Below, piece after piece: positions 1 through 8,185 of a stretch of 15,589 nucleotides of DNA (the first letter of the stretch is position 1; every line of letters begins with the position of its first letter). The DNA comes from Phoronis pallida (Eukaryota > Phoronida > Phoronidae), in contig JAOXYC010002236.1 in assembly GCA_028565715.1 (NCBI GenBank), positions 1 to 15,589 of the forward strand, read 5' to 3'. Below the pieces are notes generated by a model. The model had not been told where the DNA came from. It did no database searches and saw only the letters and a program-made list of their open reading frames with translations. Both the position numbers and the translations under genes were made by a program.

Positions 1-4
1 AAAA

Positions 5-308
5 GTGGTTTTGTGTGGTACCTCCAATGTATGATCTAGCTCATTTCCGGGGGTGTACTTTTGGGCTTCTGGCGCCCACTTAGCAGCAGAAAAAATTTCT
101 GGCATGGGCGTTTCAATGGTCCATGTGACCCACCCGACCATTTGAAACTGGTTTTATGTGGTACCTCGAATGTATGATCTAGCGTATTTTTTACCCCTCT
201 TTTTCGGCCCCCCAGGGCCAAAATCAGCAGCTAGACACCGCCAGAAATCCCAATCCGCAGTAAGCAAGTTGTACCTTAAGTGATCCAATGGTCAGATGTT
301 GGTACCTC
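5..308. repeat. Partial tandem repeat, period about 143 bp
   Basis: A block beginning TGGTTTTRTGTGGTACCTC occurs near position 6 and again near 149, 143 bases apart; both continue with AATGTATGATCTAGC. A third, weaker GGTACCTCG occurs at 301, 141 bases after the second. The first two units share about 40 bases at their start and then diverge. The array may continue beyond the left edge of the window. I see no coding potential; a short open frame across it on the minus strand is low in complexity of signal and has no recognisable domain. Confidence 0.6.
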
Positions 309-701
309 GTTCAACTACCAAAATGCTCTGGGCTGCCGGTCTAAAAGTATGATTGGAATATGTCATTTGATTGTGTCCAAGGCGACAGACAATGAAACGT
401 GACTTAAATTGAGAACTTTTTCATCATAGTATATTTGTGTGTCGTAAGTTTACTTTTTTATTGAATGCCAGTACTAAAACATTTGAATTGTTCCGTTAAT
501 ATGCCATAAAAAACAACAACAAATATTTACGCGTACTGGCTACGTATTTTGTTAAAGTTCACTAAAGAAAATTGATAAATGATAAACTCTGGCAACGTAT
601 CCTTTATTGGTTCGAATCCTTGAAATAAACACAACAGGTCAGTGAACTTAAGATATTGTTTTTGGTAATTTTCAAATGTAAACATCGAGTTGGAACAATT
701 C
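309..701. other. 3' flank of copy A
   Basis: AT-rich sequence downstream, in transcript sense, of the copy A stop codon. Apart from possible minus-strand poly(A) signals at 603-608 and 457-462, I see no gene, RNA or repeat in it. Confidence 0.4.
603..608 (-). terminator. Candidate poly(A) signal of copy A
   Basis: TTTATT on the plus strand reads AATAAA on the minus strand, about 95 bases past the TAG at 702-704. That is a plausible 3' UTR length. A second AATAAA lies at 457-462. Hexamers of this kind are common by chance in AT-rich DNA, so only position supports the call. Confidence 0.45.
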
Positions 702-1859
702 CTATGGTTTAACAGCTAGCTGCCACTGTTCGGAGACACAGTGCACGATATCGTAATCGTGGTCTAGGCTTCGTCCAGGGCAGGCTTGTGTGATTATGAA
801 TTCACGGAATTGACTCAACCACCAATTGTCATCGTAATTGATAAAGACAACTTCTCCCTTCGCCAAAGGGGCACCACGACAGTTTTTGTCATCGGTGTCG
901 GAAGAGCAACCATCTCTGTTGTTGGCGGAGAAGATTCGAAATTTCTCTCCCCTACAGCTGTCATCGGATGTGAAGGATGCTCCAGGACAAGTTGCCCGCT
1001 TACAGGACCACATAGAACCATCCCTAGCTAAATAACAGCTAAGCCAATGACCGCGCACAATATTGTATTCAAAGGCCACGTAATCGCCATTCCGAATGGC
1101 GGCACCGACCGGACGACCAGGAGAGAAAATTCTGAATACTTCTCCTACACAGTCGACCCACCTTTCTGAGTTCATTCCCGAGCGAGGACAACTTGAAGTC
1201 CAACAAAAATCGCTATGCCAACAGCTTACCCAGTGTGTTTTCAGTCCCACGTTTCTAAGGGCGACGGTATCACCAGCTCTCACATAGTCGAGGTGGGGGC
1301 ACGTAGACTTTATTTCATCATATCCATCAGAACAGTCTTCGTTGTCGTCACAAACCTGTTCTAGAGATATACATGTGCCATCGTGGCATTTATATTTCCC
1401 ACGACTTTGCGTACAGCAATCCCCTGCATAGCATGCTTGGGTGTCAACATTCCCACCGCTTCGACATTTTCGAATATCATCAGTGCCCAAGCAGTGTCTT
1501 GTTCTGATTTGATTACCATTTCCACATGGCGATGAACATGTTGCCCAGCTGCCCCAATCCCCCCACACATGGTAACATCTTGGGTTAGCACTCCACACGA
1601 GTTCTAATGCCGTCTTTGTACAGGTCACCGACTCATGAGAAGCTACACGCTGTTTATCACATAAGACAGGAATGGTCATTCCTTCATATGTCAATCCATC
1701 CGTACAGTTGATTGTTGTTCCTTCAATAACCAATGCCCTACAACTATGTGCATTCCAATAGTTGATATATTCATATTGCCGGGACTCAGACGAAATTCTG
1801 ACTTCTCTTGCGTGGTTGATAATGTTTCTTCTTGCGATGGCAGTTGAGCCTCTTCGTTG

Positions 1860-1862
1860 TTA
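1860..1862 (-). other. In-frame TAA stop inside copy A
   Basis: Plus-strand TTA reads TAA in the frame that continues to 702. The flanking codons match copy B on both sides (…QQW before and GS-A/T after), with the same codon count, so this is a substitution-type nonsense change in a conserved segment and not an alignment artefact. Confidence 0.8.
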
Positions 1863-1984
1863 TTGCCACTGCTGGAACATCAAGAGTGCCTCTCCAAATG
1901 CAAGGTCTATGGTTGCCAAACTTTTCTTAAACTCAGATATAGCTTCATTGTACTCCGGTGTACATCCACTATTTGCATTATTTG

Positions 1985-2000
1985 CTTTTAAACTTTTTGA
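1985..2000 (-). other. Frame change in copy A, two bases short relative to copy B
   Basis: Between the conserved NTxKK motif and the conserved NSGC motif copy B has 57 bases (counting through the matching GAC codon) and copy A has 55. The upstream frame runs into TAA at 1978-1980 while the homologous NSGC is read in another frame. The exact position of the change cannot be fixed in this AT-rich stretch. Confidence 0.75.
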
Positions 2001-2815
2001 ACGTGTTAAGAATGTCGTTCCCAGGTTGATCGAGGACACTTTCTGCTAGAATCATTTTTCTTAGCCTGTTCCTGAGTTCAAACACAGATTTTGTTTCGAG
2101 ATAGTCTGCCAGTTTAGTTCCAAATTGATCAAAATTCAATGAGTCATTCTGCAATAAGTTGTATAACTTGATGACGTCTTCAACCGCCAGTACAGTATCC
2201 GCATACTTAACCAGAGTCTGGGTATGGTCGAGATGTGATCTCATATGCTGAACAAGGATTTTCAACTTCTCCCCCAAATCCTTGATCTCAAAGTATGTGT
2301 CTACAATAGTTGGTATACCATTTGCTATCGAAAATGTTTGCCTTAGAAAAGCTATTTCTCTAATCACGGTATCATCTAGCGAAACTCGTTCCCTGCAGTC
2401 GCTACCTTCCCAGAAATCATTACAAATACATTGAAACTGACTTGTGTCAAGAATCGACTTGCAAATTCCGTTCCCACTACATTGTTCTGATCTAATACAT
2501 ACGTCGCCTGGAGACAATATTTGACCGGCAATAAAGTGCTGCGATCTTGGCCGATTGGGACACCCTTCTTTCGAAGTGAGGAAACTTTCGTCTGCAACAA
2601 GCGCCTCACTTCCACATCCTTGGCATAGTTTGAACATCATGAGATTATTCACTCTGTCGAACTGTTCACAGTAAACGATAGCGTTTATGTCTTGGTAAGC
2701 TACGAGAATTTTAAGAGCTCCCTGTTCAACGGTAAAGTGGGCTCCTTCTTCGAATGCCCTCAAGTCTTCATCTGAATTTGAGATGGACGCTACAGCCCAA
2801 TTGAACCACGGGTAC

Positions 2816-3714
2816 CTACACGTAAAACAAATACAAAAACAAGTTTGAATAAAATTAAATTACAAACTCTCAACATGTAAACCAGATTACTTAAGCTACT
2901 TTCTTTTTTGCACACTAAGTCAGGTCGACATGCGTTCTGAACTTTGAATCCAGCATCTTTTTCATTTTGATAAAAAATACATGACGTCACATCCAGTCCT
3001 TTTTCGTAGCATGATACATTGGATAAAATCATCGCATCTGAAATAATTTCGAAATCTTTATTCCAATCATAAAACATTGTGAAACATATAATAAGCATTG
3101 ATGGCTGCTTTAGATATATTTGGCATTTTTTTCTTGTTTTTAATTTTGAGAAAATGAGAATTTCCAAAGGCTACGAAATGTCTGGATGTGACGTCACAAA
3201 TTTTTAATGAATGACCAAATTAAAAAAATGGTTGACTTCTTAAATCTAATAAAAGTTTGTGTACCATAATGGCATCACTGTCGGCCATCCCAGAGGGAGA
3301 AAATGTCGAGACAGTAACTTTTAACAATCTCGCTGACATTTGGGCAATGAACATATTATAATTAAAGACCTCTCTGTAACTTGCAAATTCCAATCAATGA
3401 GATTTTAATCAGGATATTCCAACTATGATAACTGCTGGTAGGCCTACAACTATTACGACTTCTGTGGATGAATCTCAGAGTGACGCATGCCATGTGAAAG
3501 GTACGGGATCAAATCAGATAAATAGCAGTTGAAACGTTGTCCATTAAAGCTGCTTGTTATTTGACCATTATTTTGATGATCACGCCCACATGAGACTTTA
3601 TTTACAGGATGCGCCAAAGGACGGTACTTGACTTTATACTTCCAAATAGGCTTTGGATTGATATTTTCATGTTAAAAATAGATTTGATGACTATTTGTTA
3701 GAATCATAGCCTAC
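2816..3714 (-). other. Intron 2 of copy A
   Basis: Bounded by donor GAG|GTAGGC (GT at 3714-3713) and acceptor TGTAG|G (AG at 2817-2816). It contains a candidate short inverted-repeat element (2982-3196). A minus-strand open frame at 2790-3167 overlaps the acceptor and that element and has no recognisable domain. A weak internal acceptor (ATTATTTCAG, near 3040) without a convincing donor does not justify an extra exon. From about 3200 to 3714 I see nothing else. Confidence 0.7.
2982..3196. mobile_element. Candidate 215-bp MITE with CRE-like palindromic ends
   Basis: TGACGTCACATCCAG at 2982-2996 is matched perfectly in inverted orientation at 3182-3196. The match continues inward more loosely through a CGTAGC box (about 3005-3010 and 3171-3175). 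Each end is itself the palindrome TGACGTCA. No clear target-site duplication is visible, so mobility is inferred from the terminal inverted repeats alone. Confidence 0.5.
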
Positions 3715-4026
3715 CTCATTTTTAGGTCAAGAAAGATTGTCCTAGCCGGTTGTGCAATCTGTGGGTTGGTATTCAGTATCTTTTCAACTTCTCTACGAGC
3801 GTAGTACTTTGTTTGGCTTCGACATTGCCATACGATGTCGTTAAACCATCTGCTTATGCGGAAGATCTTGTGTTGTATATTTTGAAACTCTTGCTCTGCT
3901 GTAGTCCGCTCTCCTTTGAAGTAGTAGTAGGTTAGCTTTTGTTGAGCTGCTTGGAAAAACACTTGTTTGATTTTAAGCATGAGAAGCGAAAGTTGTTTGA
4001 TGTCGCAGTTGTACTCTTCCTTGAGC
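3715..4026 (-). pseudogene. Copy A exon 2: helical segment
   Basis: This exon of 104 codons starts after the pyrimidine-rich acceptor TTTTCTTCAG and ends before GTAGGC. Both borders are phase 2, matching the exons on either side. The encoded segment is lysine-, glutamine- and aromatic-rich (for example QAAQQKLTYYYFKGE) and is probably alpha-helical, with two cysteines. It belongs between the signal-peptide exon and the YPWF start of the last exon. No lesion is seen inside it. I recognise no named domain; its place in the gene rests on splice phase, order and strand. The equivalent exon of copy B is outside the window. Confidence 0.7.
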
Positions 4027-4111
4027 CTGAAGAAAATGGAAACAGCAAACTTTAAACCCTGGACATCTATTTATCTCAGTTAAATTTATACAACGCTTGC
4101 ATCAGGGTGCC

Positions 4112-4510
4112 CAGATTTCCGCAGTCGCGCACACTTTTTCCGTGTTCGCGCGCAGATTTCTTCATTCACACACACGATTCCTCAGTCACGCACCACCTAT
4201 TCCGCACCCACATATACAATTCTTCACTCGCGCACCACTTTTTCCAGTATCGCGGACAATATTCCTCATTCGCGCACAATATTCCGCAGTCACGGACAAA
4301 CTTGTTGATCGCACTGACCAATGAAATTCTCTCGTGACCACGTGCGAATATCAAGTTGAGCCCGGGATTTTTGTCCGTGACTGCGGAATGTTGTCCGTGA
4401 CTGCGGAATATTGTGCGCGAATGAGGAATTGTGTGTGTGTGCGGAACAGGTGGTGCGTGACTGAGGAATCGTGTGTGTGAATGAAGAAATATGTGCGCGA
4501 ACACAGAAAG
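4112..4510. repeat. Foldback element built from about 20-bp tandem units
   Basis: The left arm (about 4112-4298) is a run of roughly 20-22-base units of the type ATTCCKCAGTCRCGCACAAT, with cores CGCGCACA, CACGCACC and CACGGACA. The right arm (about 4368-4510) carries the same units in reverse complement, for example CCGTGACTGCGGAAT twice and GTGACTGAGGAATCGTG. The two arms pair over well over 100 bases with one indel of about two units, leaving a spacer of about 70 bases. Open frames on both strands here come from the repeat and are not genes. Confidence 0.75.
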
Positions 4511-4773
4511 AGTACATGTACTTACGAATGTATGATACTCAACTATTGATGGAGGTCGATTGGCTTGAACTAAAATCGTGTTTATGATGAGAATGGATGC
4601 AGAAAGAAGGTTTGGGAACGGAAAATGGTCAATTTACTATAACAGATAGGGATGAGGCGCCGTATTCCAAGTGAGTTGTTAATTTTACACATTCGTATGC
4701 TAAGGAGCGAAGTATGACTGTAATTCATTTGTGCGATGTTCCGTTTAGTTTTGTTCTAAAATTATTAAAGTTA

Positions 4774-5448
4774 TGTAGGAGGTTAATTGACAATCCTCTT
4801 TCTTTTTCAAATAACAATGAAACTAAACATTTTAAGCCCATGAAAGTATAATTTTTTCCGAAATTTAAAGAATTATATTTTTAAAATTTTAACAGTAAAA
4901 TTCCCAATATAGAAAATAGGGCTGTTTTGGGTGAACTCTCCTTTTATAATTTAAAAATCAAGATTTTCAAAAACGGCTTGAGGTAATCCTATGGAAATTC
5001 CAGAGTGGATTCTACCAATAGAACTCAATATTTGGGGTCTCAGTTTAGTCAAATTTTGCCTTATGTGCGAGATATGGGATCGCAAAAATCAAGACTGCAA
5101 TTTTTTTTACCCAAAATCGAAAAATTGAGAGTCTTCATTTCAGTTTTGAGTCCTTATACCTCGGACACCAGGCAATATTTTTCAAAACTGACAAATCATT
5201 TGCTAGTTCTATGATCTTAAATTTTCAATGGAATATCTTGAGCCATTTTTGAGAATCAATGTTCCGAATTCTAAAATTCCAAAAGTTCGGAATTTCCCCC
5301 AAAACTGTCATATGAGAATTTGATTTAAAAAGTATGTACTTTTTGATGGAATTACCCCAAATATACAATGAAAACGTTTTAAAACATTTGTAGGATTGAT
5401 TTAAATAAGAAAACACTGTGGTTTTTGTGAAAAAATTAACCTCCTACG
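4774..5448. mobile_element. 675-bp non-autonomous DNA transposon with TA duplication
   Basis: TGTAGGAGGTTAATT at 4774-4788 is matched inverted by AATTAACCTCCTACG at 5434-5448, 14 of 15 positions. TA lies immediately outside both ends (4772-4773 and 5449-5450). A TA duplication is typical of Tc1/mariner and some related families. The interior is AT-rich and encodes no transposase; the short open frames at 5005-5214 and 5225-5416 show no known domain. Superfamily assignment is inference from the duplication only. Confidence 0.6.
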
Positions 5449-5665
5449 TATGCGATAACCTTTTTCGATTCAGCAAATTGTCTCGAAACATTTTAAAATC
5501 ACAATAATGAAATAAAATGTCTTCACATAAATTGATGTTTACAACGAAAGACAGCTTGAGAGGGCAAAAATGGCAAACATATATTTAAGTACAGCCAACA
5601 TTGCAAGTCCAATCTATGGTAAATAACATGACCTCCTGATTAGGTATTTTGAAATAGCATTCTTC

Positions 5666-6023
5666 TTAAAGATACTGTCTCCTCGTTGGTGAGGATTTGG
5701 GGTCAAAATTCAAATCAACTAGAACTTGTGTGTATGCGTCCTTTGATGAATATAATTAACCTGCATCATAGTCAACATTTTAAAAATCGGTAAAGGGGTA
5801 AATTTGAAATCTTTGTATCCAAAAAACCTTGCGCACGACAAGGTTTTCGAAAGTTACACTTTTTGAGGATAAAAAGCTCAAATGTATCCCTTTACCGATT
5901 TTTTTTGAATTTTTTGACTATGATGCAGGTTAATTATATTCATCAAAGGACTCATACACAAAATTTCTAGTTGATTTGAATTTTGACCCAAGATCCTCAC
6001 CAACGAGGAGACAGTATCTTTAA
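5666..6023. mobile_element. TTAA-flanked foldback MITE, copy 1
   Basis: The element begins TTAAAGATACTGTCTCC (5666) and ends with its inverse GGAGACAGTATCTTTAA (6023). The arms pair for roughly 140 bases through GGGGTCAAAATTCAAATC, AATATAATTAACC and GGTAAAGGGGTA. An asymmetric centre follows, containing a small hairpin (ACCTTGCGCACGACAAGGT). TTAA at both ends could be a piggyBac-type target duplication, although TTAA also continues the inverted repeat, so the exact border is uncertain. No open frame is visible. A second copy lies at 9666-10025. Confidence 0.8.
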
Positions 6024-6045
6024 CATTAGGACAAAAAATAGTAGG

Positions 6046-6127
6046 AGTTGGGTAGCTCATTTGATAGAGCATCTGTCCGAAAAACAGGGACGAAGTGAGT
6101 TGGATTTCCAGTCGCGTTCCACTGGAA
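6046..6127 (+). repeat. tRNA-like SINE head or degenerate tRNA pseudogene
   Basis: GGGTAGCTCATTTGATAGAG reads like the A box and D arm of a tRNA: stem GCTC at 6055-6058 pairs with GAGC at 6067-6070 around an 8-base loop. A five-pair anticodon stem (6072-6076 with 6084-6088, one T-G pair) encloses the seven-base loop CCGAAAA, whose middle triplet GAA corresponds to phenylalanine. TTGGATT (6100-6106) is one change from the B-box loop TTCRANY and lies at the expected distance. The T and acceptor stems do not pair properly and a separate perfect hairpin (6106-6112 with 6121-6127) overlaps, so it is not a working tRNA. Confidence 0.4.
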
Positions 6128-6303
6128 TTTATAACTTCCGGACAGTAAAAGTTGATACCAATTAATATTAGAATTTCTTTATGCTTTAGTGTTCTGCTTG
6201 TCTAATCAAAGCAAATTTGAAAGTCTATGTATTGCATTTTATTGGAGCATCTGATTCTCAGTACGTCTTGCATGACGTTCCTGATTTTGCAACAATGAAA
6301 AAA

Positions 6304-6396
6304 CGAATAAGTTGGTCCCTCGTATAACTTCCGTTATTTAGTCGTTGGAAACACATTTACTGAATAACGCAAATAAACGAGGGACCAACTTATTCG
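6304..6396. repeat. 93-bp hairpin element beside the intron 1 donor
   Basis: CGAATAAGTTGGTCCCTCGT at 6304-6323 has a perfect inverted copy at 6377-6396. An inner pair (CGTTATT at 6332-6338 with AATAACG at 6363-6369) extends the stem. No target duplication is seen. In the copy A pre-mRNA it would fold about 37 bases inside the 5' splice site at 6434. Confidence 0.7.
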
Positions 6397-6433
6397 ACTT
6401 GTACCGAAAAAAACATGCTTTTGCCAAACTTAC

Positions 6434-7090
6434 CTTATAAATATATTCCGATTGTCCACCGAGTCAGGAAGTGCAGACATCTTGTACAGGTTTTCAACAT
6501 TATTTTCAAGTTGGTTTTGTTCATAGTACTTTATGTACTCTGAAGCCAAATTGTAACTGTCCACGCGCTTGTCTGAGTGACTCATGCGCTGAAAAATCTG
6601 GTTCAACTTTTTGGCGCCATTTTCTATGCTGTTAGAATACTGGATGAAGTCCGATAATTGGACATTGAATTCAATGCCCACTTTGAGTGACTGCTCAACA
6701 CCTTCGAGCTTTCGAGAAAACTTATCAAATCGATCGTTTATCAAGTTAGTTATAATTTCAGTGTCACTTTCCACGACAAATGTGAGTATGAAATCCGCAA
6801 CAGCTACTGTGGCTTGAAAAGTTTTAAGTAATTTCCCAGATTTTGAGACAATTGATACCAGATTGTTCATTTTCTCAATTCTGTAGTATCGTTTTGGTTG
6901 TCATGGCACTTGTCACTTGGGTAATGTCTTCTAGAATGTTACCATCACGTTCAAATCCTTCCTTTACGCTCTTCAAGCAATGATCCATAACATCAAGAAA
7001 TGAGATAACCTTGGCTAGATCGGCATTTTCTGCCCGTCCTGACGACATTGCGATCAAAACGATCAAACACAAACCGAGCAGACGTTGCAT
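6434..7090 (-). pseudogene. Copy A exon 1: signal peptide and helical N-terminus, with a frame change
   Basis: ATG at 7090-7088 opens a classic signal peptide: MQR, a hydrophobic core (LLGLCLIVLIAMSS), then a plausible cleavage around GRAEN. A helical region follows (FLDVMDHCLKSVKEGF; TQVTSAMTTKTI). This frame stops at TGA 6877-6875. A second frame, open from about 6900, carries on at once with IEKMNNLVSIVSKSGKLLKT and a hydrophobic stretch (VAVADFILTFVV) and then long amphipathic helices, to the donor AAG|GTAAGT at 6434. The two frames overlap by under 30 bases, leaving no room for a normal intron, so a one-base net frame change is the simplest reading. The hydrophobic stretch resembles a buried helix more than a membrane anchor. 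No lesion is seen elsewhere in the exon. Confidence 0.7.
6875..6903 (-). other. Frame change in copy A exon 1
   Basis: The signal-peptide frame ends at TGA 6877-6875, and the downstream helical frame is open only back to TGA 6903-6901. The switch must fall between these points. The sequence is CTACAG followed by AATTGAG. There is no GT donor with a matching acceptor at a reasonable distance, so a single-base net indel fits best. Confidence 0.6.
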
Positions 7091-7093
7091 CTT

Positions 7094-7115
7094 GATTCTT
7101 AGGTGATCAAGAATC
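7094..7115 (-). promoter_or_regulatory. Small hairpin just upstream of the copy A start codon
   Basis: GATTCTT (7094-7100) pairs perfectly with AAGAATC (7109-7115) around an eight-base loop, ending three bases before the ATG. A weak TATA-like ATATAG lies at 7128-7133. It may be chance; no promoter can be assigned with confidence. Confidence 0.25.
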
Positions 7116-8185
7116 CCCTTGTACCCCTATATCGGGTCAAAGAAACATGTAGGACACCTGAACACTTGTTGAATGTGGCTCAGCTGTACATGTACCCTTG
7201 AATGTCATTTCCCGCGATTTTCAAATGCCAAGTTTACATCGGCTTGTTTACTAGGCGGATTACGGAGTCGCTATTTATCGCGAGTATGATTGTCCCGTTT
7301 GTATGCAAATTAACCGAATTGTACCAACAACCTGGGTGTTCCAAGCAATCCCAGAATAGCCTGTCAGGAGGTAACCGGAGGGTATGGGAACAACTGAATG
7401 ACATTATGGACACTGAATTGTTATTTTGCTTACAAGCGTCCAAATATATAATTCATAGGGCACGTTTAAATAAATTTTCGTCAACAGTAAGCTGAGATTA
7501 CGACATCTATCCATGGACTGCTCGTTAACCCCTCCCCAATGTTTGGAATCACCCAGTTTGACAACTTGAAAGAGCCTACTATGACCATGAGCGTGTTCAG
7601 TAAGCCAAGATCTTGCTAGATCTCACTACTGAAGTCTTACTGTTGAACGCACAAACTATGTAAGATCTATATCGAGTGTGCGCACATAGCAAGAAGTGCT
7701 ACTTTGCCGGACTATCCAAGACGGTGGACAAGGGAACGGAAATGTGTAAACGATATATGACTTTTTGTATTTTTGGCTACGATTTAACAAATTTGGATAA
7801 TATTACATTTGTATGAAAATTGTGTGAACAACACTTTTAAATTAATGTTTATTTAATTTAAAAAAACGTTTGTTTTATTCAGATAGGATGCTGGAAAGGT
7901 AGGAAAAATTTTGGTTCGATTATTTTGCCAGGTGGTTCCATGGCGGAAAATCAGTTTGGGGAACAGGGGGCCAGGCAAAAAAATAACATGATATGCAAAT
8001 AGCCTCGTTTCGAGCAATAACGCGGGGGGACGTTTACTAGGCAAGTTTGGTCGTTCAACTTTGTGATTGACTAGCTTGGCGAGTGAAATTTCCGTGGTGA
8101 AATTACTAGCTTCTGAACACGCGTCAGGTCATAATCTATTTATTACCTAACTATGAAAATTAAAAAGTTGGTCACTGAGACAATA
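7116..8185. other. Upstream flank of copy A, no gene seen
   Basis: AT-rich sequence upstream of copy A. Several short open frames (about 60-100 codons) exist on both strands, for example at 7202-7495 and 7853-8044, but none has a recognisable domain or convincing splice context. No RNA gene or further inverted repeat was recognised. Confidence 0.4.

Larger units (their letters stand above)
702..2815 (-). pseudogene. Copy A terminal exon: EGF, sushi, TSP1, LDLa and three C-terminal repeats, broken
   Basis: The exon starts after TGTAG at 2816 and opens with a YPWF motif that copy B shares at the same place. A cysteine-containing lead-in is followed by an EGF-like domain (six cysteines, about 2499-2395) and a helical stretch. 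The frame is then lost: the upstream frame ends at TAA 1978-1980 and the downstream frame carries TAA at 1860-1862. From 1859 the frame is open to TAG 702-704. It encodes a sushi-like module with the CxxxGxWSxxxPxC-type ending in weakened form (about 1706-1575), a TSP1 repeat (1565-1416), an LDLa module with the CDDNEDCSDGYDE calcium-site pattern (1415-1299) and three repeats (about 1280-705). Against B the interval around 1990 is two bases shorter. The sushi-to-LDLa part aligns with B without gaps that I can see by eye. Confidence 0.8.
4027..6433 (-). other. Intron 1 of copy A, filled with foldback elements
   Basis: Bounded by a consensus donor AAG|GTAAGT (GT at 6433-6432) and acceptor CTTCAG|G (AG at 4028-4027). 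Over half of its 2.4 kb consists of inverted-repeat elements, described separately: about 4112-4510, 4774-5448, 5666-6023, a tRNA-like unit near 6046-6127 and a hairpin at 6304-6396. No internal coding exon is evident. Short open frames here lie inside the repeats. Confidence 0.75.
702..7090 (-). pseudogene. Copy A: SE-cephalotoxin-like secreted mosaic protein gene, probably a pseudogene
   Basis: The gene model has three exons: 7090-6434, 4026-3715 and 2815-702. Introns run 6433-4027 (donor AAG|GTAAGT, acceptor TTCTTCAG|G) and 3714-2816 (donor GAG|GTAGGC, acceptor TGTAG|G). Both introns are phase 2 and split an AGG codon. The exons total about 1,030 codons, close to the roughly 1,050 residues I recall for the cuttlefish protein. 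Compared with copy B, the gene changes frame near 1985-2000 and has an in-frame TAA at 1860-1862 where B has a leucine codon. It also changes frame near 6875-6903, inside what looks like one continuous helical segment. Splice sites and long frames survive, which suggests recent decay. Assembly or sequencing error is the main alternative; an undetected intron is less likely because B is collinear through the 1734-2000 region. Confidence 0.75.

Noticed and set aside
786-1287. Plus-strand and alternative-frame open frames
   Set aside because: These are shadows of the conserved copy A C-terminal coding sequence, whose minus-strand frame aligns with copy B.
2790-3167. 125-codon open frame in intron 2 with several cysteines
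   Set aside because: It overlaps the acceptor of the last exon and an inverted-repeat element, lacks a convincing donor and has no equivalent in the part of the copy B intron that is visible.
4097-4517. Several open frames on both strands with repeated SHTRFLSHAPP-type motifs
   Set aside because: They are translations of the 20-bp tandem units in the foldback element; different frames and strands give similar low-complexity peptides.
6046-6127. Functional tRNA-Phe gene
   Set aside because: The acceptor and T stems do not pair, position 33 is C and not T, and no terminator-like T run directly follows.
6875-6903. Programmed ribosomal frameshift as an explanation for the exon 1 frame change
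   Set aside because: No slippery heptamer or downstream pseudoknot is evident, and the gene carries two other lesions, so decay or assembly error is simpler.
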